Source of the DNA: Phenylobacterium sp.
GTDB lineage: Bacteria; Pseudomonadota; Alphaproteobacteria; Caulobacterales; Caulobacteraceae
DNA: 39,810 bases
Assembly: GCF_030646615.1 (NCBI RefSeq)
Contig: NZ_JAUSLG010000100.1
Location: forward strand, 1-39,810
Reading direction: 5' to 3'
Shown: positions 35,722 to 39,810 of the stretch, piece by piece
How positions within the stretch are numbered: the stretch's first letter is position 1
Layout: every line of letters starts with the position of its first letter
Translations under genes and position numbers: made by a program
Notes under the pieces: model-generated
Seen by the model: the letters and a program-made list of their open reading frames with translations, nothing else
What the model was told of the DNA's origin: nothing
The model's database searches: none

Positions 35722-36072
35722 ATGACGAAGGACGTCAAGGTTCAGGTCGGCGGAACGCTTCGGGATGATCTCCTCGCGTTCAAGGATGCGTGGAAGCGGG
35801 CCGAGGCCGGCGATGACCGGCAGGCGCGGGTGATCGCCTTCGAAAGCTGGGAAGGTCTCGCCTCGGTGATGACGGGGGAGCGCTACCGGTTGCTGCGGCA
35901 TCTGCACGCCCATCCGGAGAAGTCGATCAACGCCCTCGCCCAAGCCCTTCAACGGCAATACCGGCGCGTCCATGAGGATGTCACGGTGCTGGAAAAGGCT
36001 GGGCTGGTGGAGCGGGCGGATGGGCAGGTCCGCGCCACGGCTGACCGGCTGAGTGCGGTCGTCGTTCTCTGA
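35722..36072 (+). CDS. Winged-helix regulator resembling TumA-type antitoxin (COG4190)
   Basis: A 116-residue protein. FESWEGLASVMTGERYRLLRHLHAHPEKSINALAQALQRQYRRVHEDVTVLEKAGLVER is a winged-helix DNA-binding pattern seen in COG4190 regulators, which often partner a small TumE-family (DUF6516) toxin. I see no TumE-like gene beside it, so it is an orphan or a free-standing regulator. It sits at the border of the lower-GC segment. AGAGG lies ahead of the ATG. The antitoxin reading is inference. Confidence 0.72.
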   Translation: MTKDVKVQVGGTLRDDLLAFKDAWKRAEAGDDRQARVIAFESWEGLASVMTGERYRLLRHLHAHPEKSINALAQALQRQYRRVHEDVTVLEKAGLVERADGQVRATADRLSAVVVL

Positions 36073-36132
36073 CCGCCCGGCCCCCAAGCGGGTCTGGAAC
36101 CCCTTGAGCGCCGGGCCGATCTCAGAGGGTCT

Positions 36133-36642
36133 TCAGATATAGCGCCGCAGGGAGCGGGCGAGGTCAGAGCCGCCGGCGCGCTTCTTGGTCTGGGCCGGTT
36201 GATAGGCCACCCGGGCATGTTCGGTGCAGTAGGGGCCGTCGCTGCAGCGGCGGCCGCAGAAGGTGAAGCCGTCGCTGGACGGATCGCCGATCGGCCACTT
36301 GCACATGTGAGCGCCGAGCGTCAGCACGGTGGCCGAGCCCGGGGCCTCGTCCACATAGCGCACCGGGGCCGGCGGCGGGGCGGCGGCCTGCGCCTCGACG
36401 GGCTCGGCGATCCGCCGGGGGGCGGAGGGCGCAGCGGCGGCGGCCCGCTGGGGCCGCGGCGCCTTGAAGACCGGACGCGCCGGCTTCGACGGAATGGCGC
36501 GTCCCGACAGGCCCAGGCGATGGACCTTGCCGATCACCGCATTGCGGGTGACGCCGCCCAGTTGTTTCGCGATCTGGCTGGCCGAAAGGCCGTCCTGCCA
36601 GAGCTTTTTGAGTGTATCGACTCGCTCGTCAGTCCAACCCAT
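36133..36642 (-). CDS. gcrA: Cell-cycle regulator GcrA
   Basis: A 169-residue sigma-70 co-activator. The N-terminal domain (MGWTDERVDTLKKLWQDGLSASQIAKQLGGVTRNAVIGKVHRLGLSGR) is the GcrA DNA-binding domain, which recognises CcrM-methylated GANTC in Caulobacter. A Pro/Ala-rich linker and the C-terminal sigma-binding domain (CKWPIGDPSSDGFTFCGRRCSDGPYC) follow. Length matches Caulobacter GcrA (173). GGGAGG precedes the ATG. A GACTC site lies within its first codons (36619-36623), and a CtrA-like box is upstream. Its presence strongly supports an alphaproteobacterial host. Confidence 0.97.
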   Translation of the reverse strand: MGWTDERVDTLKKLWQDGLSASQIAKQLGGVTRNAVIGKVHRLGLSGRAIPSKPARPVFKAPRPQRAAAAAPSAPRRIAEPVEAQAAAPPPAPVRYVDEAPGSATVLTLGAHMCKWPIGDPSSDGFTFCGRRCSDGPYCTEHARVAYQPAQTKKRAGGSDLARSLRRYI

Positions 36643-36751
36643 CAGAGCCTCCCAAAACGGCCGCGTGTTTCGAGGGCCGCCCCGCGCGGCCGACCGAAAC
36701 TACATCTTGTGGGGGAAGCGGTTGCCCCGCCCCACGAACTACTAGATATCG

Positions 36752-36766
36752 TAAAGACTTCCTTAA
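36752..36766 (-). promoter_or_regulatory. CtrA-like binding site upstream of gcrA
   Basis: Read leftward the sequence is TTAA-GGAAGTC-TTTA, which matches seven of eight bases of the CtrA full-site consensus TTAA-N7-TTAA. It lies 110 bases upstream of gcrA, whose transcription is repressed by CtrA in Caulobacter. Confidence 0.5.
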
Positions 36767-36790
36767 AGGCCACAATAGGCGCCCCTGCTT

Positions 36791-36799
36791 CCATCCACA
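36791..36799 (+). promoter_or_regulatory. Weak DnaA-box-like sequence upstream of gcrA
   Basis: CCATCCACA matches seven of nine bases of TTATCCACA. DnaA activates gcrA in Caulobacter. A single weak 9-mer can occur by chance. Confidence 0.25.
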
Positions 36800-36866
36800 G
36801 GAACTAGATATAGCGTCGTAAGGTCGCGCCCTTGCAGGCTGAGCCGTGAGGGCGCACATCTGCGGC

Positions 36867-37703
36867 ATGAACGACATGTCGCCCTCCCGCGCCGCTCAGA
36901 TCTCCGCCGCCACGCCCCCGGCCCCTCGGGCCTATCACGGGTTCAACTGGCCGGGCTTCCGCACCCTCTATCTGCGGGAGGTGAAGCGGTTCTGGAAGGT
37001 GGGAACCCAGACCCTGGGCGCCCCGGTGGTGACCTCGCTGCTCTATATGATGGTGTTCGTGGTCGCCGTCGGCGGGACGCGGCCGGCGGTGGGCGGGGTG
37101 GCCTTCGCCACCTTCATCGCACCGGGCCTGATCATGATGACCATCCTGAACAACGCCTTCGCCAACGCCTCGTCGAGCCTGCTGCAGGCCAAGGTCAACG
37201 GCCTGGTGGGGGACTTCATGACCCCGCCGCTGACCCCGCTGGAACATGTGGCCGGCTTCGCCCTGGGGGCGGCGACCCGGGGGCTGCTGGTGGGGGCGGT
37301 GACTTGGCTGGCCGTGCTGCCCTTCGCCGACCTGCCGCTGACCCACCTCTGGGCGGTGCTCTATTTCGCCATGGTCGCCTCGATGATCCTGGGCATGCTG
37401 GGCATCATGGCCGGCCTGTGGGCCGAGAAGTTCGACCACATGGCGGCGGTCACCAACTTCATCATCATGCCCATGACCTTCCTGTCGGGGACCTTCTATC
37501 TGGTCGACCGCCTGCCCGAGCCGTTCCGCACGGCGAGCCACTTCAACCCGTTCTTCTATCTGATCGACGGCTTCCGCTATGGCTTCATCGGGACGGCCGA
37601 GGGCTCGCTGGTCACCGGGGTCGGCATGACCGCCGGCATCGCCGTGGCCTTCGCCTGCGTCTGCCTGTGGATGTTCGAGAGCGGCTACAAGCTCAAGACC
37701 TGA
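36867..37703 (+). CDS. ABC-2 type transporter permease
   Basis: A 278-residue inner-membrane permease of the ABC-2 (YadH/NodJ/DrrB) type with about six TM helices. The core YLREVKRFWKVGTQTLGAPVVTSLLYMMVFVVAVG, then AFATFIAPGLIMMTILNNAFANASSSL and FLSGTFYLVDRLPE, is family-typical. The ATPase partner normally lies next to the permease but is absent on both sides (gcrA and argD). The substrate is unknown. The ATG at 36867 is chosen; a GTG at 36846 is possible. Confidence 0.88.
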   Translation: MNDMSPSRAAQISAATPPAPRAYHGFNWPGFRTLYLREVKRFWKVGTQTLGAPVVTSLLYMMVFVVAVGGTRPAVGGVAFATFIAPGLIMMTILNNAFANASSSLLQAKVNGLVGDFMTPPLTPLEHVAGFALGAATRGLLVGAVTWLAVLPFADLPLTHLWAVLYFAMVASMILGMLGIMAGLWAEKFDHMAAVTNFIIMPMTFLSGTFYLVDRLPEPFRTASHFNPFFYLIDGFRYGFIGTAEGSLVTGVGMTAGIAVAFACVCLWMFESGYKLKT

Positions 37704-37734
37704 GGCGGCGGCTGGGCCAGACCCAGCGAAATCA

Positions 37735-37757
37735 TTGACAGAGCGCGGTTCTCGCCG
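37735..37757 (+). promoter_or_regulatory. Possible -35 element of an argD promoter
   Basis: A perfect TTGACA (37735-37740) lies about 90 bases before argD. A convincing -10 (expected about 37757-37763, GGAAAAC) is not obvious, so this is a weak call. Confidence 0.35.
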
Positions 37758-37776
37758 GAAAACATCCAGCCTTCCA

Positions 37777-37806
37777 GTCCCCGTCGCCCGGCGTGCGGGG
37801 ACGTTT
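37777..37806 (+). terminator. Terminator-like hairpin in the argD leader
   Basis: GTCCCCG (37777-37783) pairs with CGGGGAC (37796-37802) across a 12-nt loop and is followed by GTTT and CCTTT. It sits between the ABC permease stop and the argD ribosome-binding site. It could end the permease transcript or act as an attenuator of argD. Confidence 0.5.
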
Positions 37807-37825
37807 CCTTTGGAGGCTTCCTCCC

Positions 37826-39058
37826 GTGACCGAAAAGACCGCGACGTCCGCCGCGACCGTTCCCAGCGACCACATCATGGGCGTGTACAACCGCGCTCCG
37901 CTGGCGTTCGAGCGAGGCGAGGGCGCGCGACTGTTCACCACGGACGGCGAGGCCTATCTGGACTGCATGGCCGGCATCGCGGTGAACGCGCTGGGCCACG
38001 CCCATCCCCGCCTCGTCCAGGCCCTGAAGGACCAGGCCGAGAAGCTCTGGCACGTCTCCAACATCTTCAAGATTCCGGGCCAGGAGGCGCTGGCCAGCCG
38101 GCTCTGCGCCGAGACCTTCGCCGACGTGGTGTTCTTCACCAATTCCGGGGCCGAAGCCGTGGAGTGCGCCATCAAGACGGCGCGGAAGTATCACTGGGCC
38201 CGCGGCGATGTGGATCGGATCGACATCATCGGCTTCGACGGCTCGTTCCACGGCCGCACCGTGGCGGCGGTCAACGCCTCCGGCAACCAGAGCTATCTCG
38301 AGGGCTTCGGCCCGCCGCTGCCGGGCTTCGTGCAGGTTCCCTTCGGCGATCCCGACGCCCTGAAGGCCGCCATCGGCCCGACCACGGCGGCGATCATCAT
38401 CGAGCCGGTGCAGGGCGAGGGCGGCGCCCGGGCCATGTCGGTGGCGGAGATGACCGCCATGCGCCAGCTCTGCGACGACAACGGCATCCTGCTGATCTTC
38501 GACGAGATCCAGTGCGGTCGCGGCCGCACCGGGCGGCGGTTCGCCCATGACTGGGCCGACGGCGCCGCCAATCCCGACATCATGTGCGTGGCCAAGGCCC
38601 TGGGCGGCGGCTTCCCGGTCGGCGCCTGCCTGGCTACGGCGCAGGCCGGGGCCGGCATGAGCGTGGGCTCCCACGGGTCGACCTATGGCGGCAACCCCCT
38701 GGCCATGGCCGTGGGCGGGGCGGCGCTGGACGAACTGGCCAAGCCCGAGCTCCTGGCCCATGTGCGCGAGGTGGCCGGCTATTTCACCCAGCAGCTTTCG
38801 GGCCTGCGCGACCGCTATCCTGACGTGGTGGTGGATGTCCGCGGCAAGGGGCTGCTGATCGGCGTCAAGCTGGCCACGCCGAACCGCGAATTCATGCAGC
38901 ACGCCCGCGACGAGCACCTGCTGATCGCCGGCGGCGGCGATAACTGCGTCCGCCTGCTGCCGCCGCTGAATCTCACCCTTGATGAGGCGCGCGAAGCCGT
39001 CGAGCGTTTCGAACGCGCCTGTGACCGCGCCCGCGCCAAGGGGCGCGCCGCAGCCTGA
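37826..39058 (+). CDS. argD: Acetylornithine aminotransferase (and probable succinyldiaminopimelate aminotransferase)
   Basis: A 410-residue class III PLP aminotransferase of arginine synthesis (N-acetylornithine/N-acetylglutamate semialdehyde), and often also of lysine synthesis. NSGAEAVECAIKTARKYHW, then FDGSFHGRT and FDEIQCGRGRTGR, with the PLP lysine in CVAKALGGGFPVG, fit ArgD. The start is a GTG at 37826 with TGGAGG 9 nt upstream; in-frame codons further upstream belong to the leader. Next on the same strand is argF (111-base gap), an arrangement common in Alphaproteobacteria. Confidence 0.95.
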   Translation: MTEKTATSAATVPSDHIMGVYNRAPLAFERGEGARLFTTDGEAYLDCMAGIAVNALGHAHPRLVQALKDQAEKLWHVSNIFKIPGQEALASRLCAETFADVVFFTNSGAEAVECAIKTARKYHWARGDVDRIDIIGFDGSFHGRTVAAVNASGNQSYLEGFGPPLPGFVQVPFGDPDALKAAIGPTTAAIIIEPVQGEGGARAMSVAEMTAMRQLCDDNGILLIFDEIQCGRGRTGRRFAHDWADGAANPDIMCVAKALGGGFPVGACLATAQAGAGMSVGSHGSTYGGNPLAMAVGGAALDELAKPELLAHVREVAGYFTQQLSGLRDRYPDVVVDVRGKGLLIGVKLATPNREFMQHARDEHLLIAGGGDNCVRLLPPLNLTLDEAREAVERFERACDRARAKGRAAA

Positions 39059-39169
39059 AGGGCATTCACACCCGGCCGATCGCCGGGACTCATCAATCAA
39101 GGACCTCGCGCCCAGACGCGCCACTTCGGTTTTCCGGCGCAAGCGCGGGGTCGATGGGATTTCCCCCCG

Positions 39170-39810
39170 ATGACCCCCACTCCGAGACATTTTCTCGACC
39201 TCTGGCGGATGGAGTCCGCCGACCTGCGCGCCATCCTCGACGACGCCCAGGCCCGGAAGGCGGCCCGCGCCGGCTGGCCCAAGGGCCGGGTCGACGCCGA
39301 CGCGCCGGCCCGCGACCGGGTGCTGGCCATGATCTTCGAGAAGCACTCCACCCGCACCCGCTTCTCCTTCGACGCAGCCATGCGCCAGCTGGGCGGTGAC
39401 GTGATCATCTCCACCGCCGCCGACATGCAGCTGGGCCGCGGCGAGCCCATCGAGGACACCGCCCAGGTGCTCTCGCGGATGGTCGACGCCATTATGATCC
39501 GCTCCAACACCCATGAGGATCTGGAGCGCCTGGCCATGGCCTCGTCCGTGCCGGTGATCAACGGCCTGACCGACAAGAGCCATCCCTGTCTGATCCTGGC
39601 CGACCGGTTGACCTACGAGGAGCACCTCGGCCCCGTGCGGGGGCGGACTTTGGCCTGGGTGGGGGACGGCAACAATGTCTGCGCCAGCGTCATCCATCCG
39701 GCGGGCAAGTTCTGCTTCAAGCTGAGCATCGCCTGTCCCACCGACTACCATCCGGACCTGACCGCCCTGGCCCGCGCCGCCGCGATGCAGGGCCAGGTGA
39801 CGATGACCGA
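39170..39810 (+). CDS. argF: Ornithine carbamoyltransferase, N-terminal part (3' end outside window)
   Basis: The reading frame runs from the ATG at 39170 past the window end (213 codons seen). The carbamoyl-phosphate motif STRTRF is at Ser60-Phe65, and WVGDGNNV begins the ornithine-domain nucleotide-like fold. The HPCQ motif, whose Gln contacts carbamoyl phosphate, reads HPCL (His138-Leu141; codon CTG where CAG is expected). It makes citrulline from ornithine after argD's product is deacetylated. A hairpin (39071-39087) without a T tract and a GACTC site (39088-39092) lie in the gap upstream. Confidence 0.93.
   Translation, partial: MTPTPRHFLDLWRMESADLRAILDDAQARKAARAGWPKGRVDADAPARDRVLAMIFEKHSTRTRFSFDAAMRQLGGDVIISTAADMQLGRGEPIEDTAQVLSRMVDAIMIRSNTHEDLERLAMASSVPVINGLTDKSHPCLILADRLTYEEHLGPVRGRTLAWVGDGNNVCASVIHPAGKFCFKLSIACPTDYHPDLTALARAAAMQGQVTMT

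Noticed and set aside
37685..39751. A 688-codon open frame on the - strand opposite argD and argF
   Set aside because: It is a shadow of two well-supported enzymes on the + strand and has no family features.

Overview
This is a GC-rich, gene-dense chromosomal segment from an alphaproteobacterium. A GcrA-type cell-cycle regulator, which is confined to Alphaproteobacteria, is preceded by a near-consensus CtrA box. Together with the gcrA / ABC permease / argD / argF layout, this points to Caulobacteraceae (Caulobacter or Phenylobacterium-like). The genus is my inference, not something the sequence proves. I see no rRNA, tRNA, CRISPR array or insertion sequence. No gap between genes exceeds about 230 bases.

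Layout. 1-2.1 kb: end of an aldehyde dehydrogenase, a hormone-sensitive-lipase-type esterase and a small globin. 2.07-5.2 kb: a biotin cluster, with bioA facing away from bioF-bioD. 5.2-9.1 kb: a SelO AMPylase, then a leftward tetR / gluQ / eamA operon. 9.1-12.5 kb: an autonomous 37-residue membrane-protein gene, an HNH nuclease, a BCCT transporter and a single-domain response regulator. 12.6-21.9 kb: cell-envelope sugar metabolism (MFS exporter, glmS and glmM divergent, a 55-residue membrane peptide, ugd, phosphomannomutase/phosphoglucomutase, kdsD coupled to a small membrane protein). 22-25.8 kb: gpmA coupled to a stand-alone RibD-like deaminase, then two 420-residue pentapeptide-repeat paralogues. 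25.9-32.7 kb: an Hsp20 gene with a sigma-32-like promoter and a ROSE-like thermometer leader, two tandem exported methyltransferase-like proteins, a PPOX flavoprotein, an SCP2 protein, a lysophospholipase-like hydrolase, hisN, an XRE regulator and a lipid A acyltransferase. 32.7-36.1 kb: a DUF2093 protein, xseA, and a lower-GC insert with a glycine-rich membrane protein next to an antitoxin-like winged-helix regulator. 36.1-39.8 kb: gcrA, an orphan ABC-2 permease, argD and the start of argF.

How the genes fit together. glmS and glmM make glucosamine phosphates for UDP-GlcNAc. ugd, the phosphohexomutase and kdsD supply UDP-glucuronate, mannose/glucose-1-phosphate and arabinose-5-phosphate (for KDO). 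The LpxL-type acyltransferase acts on lipid A, so the window is rich in LPS and exopolysaccharide precursor functions. bioA/F/D and argD/argF are housekeeping biosynthesis; bioB and the rest of the arginine pathway lie elsewhere.

Most worth a second look: the tandem exported methyltransferase pair with conserved 3' blocks; the ROSE-like hsp20 leader; two small membrane-protein genes below usual annotation cut-offs; the lower-GC glycine-rich insert beside the antitoxin-like gene; the twin pentapeptide proteins; a Gln-to-Leu change in the HPCQ motif of ArgF; and an exact-length internal duplication in XseA.
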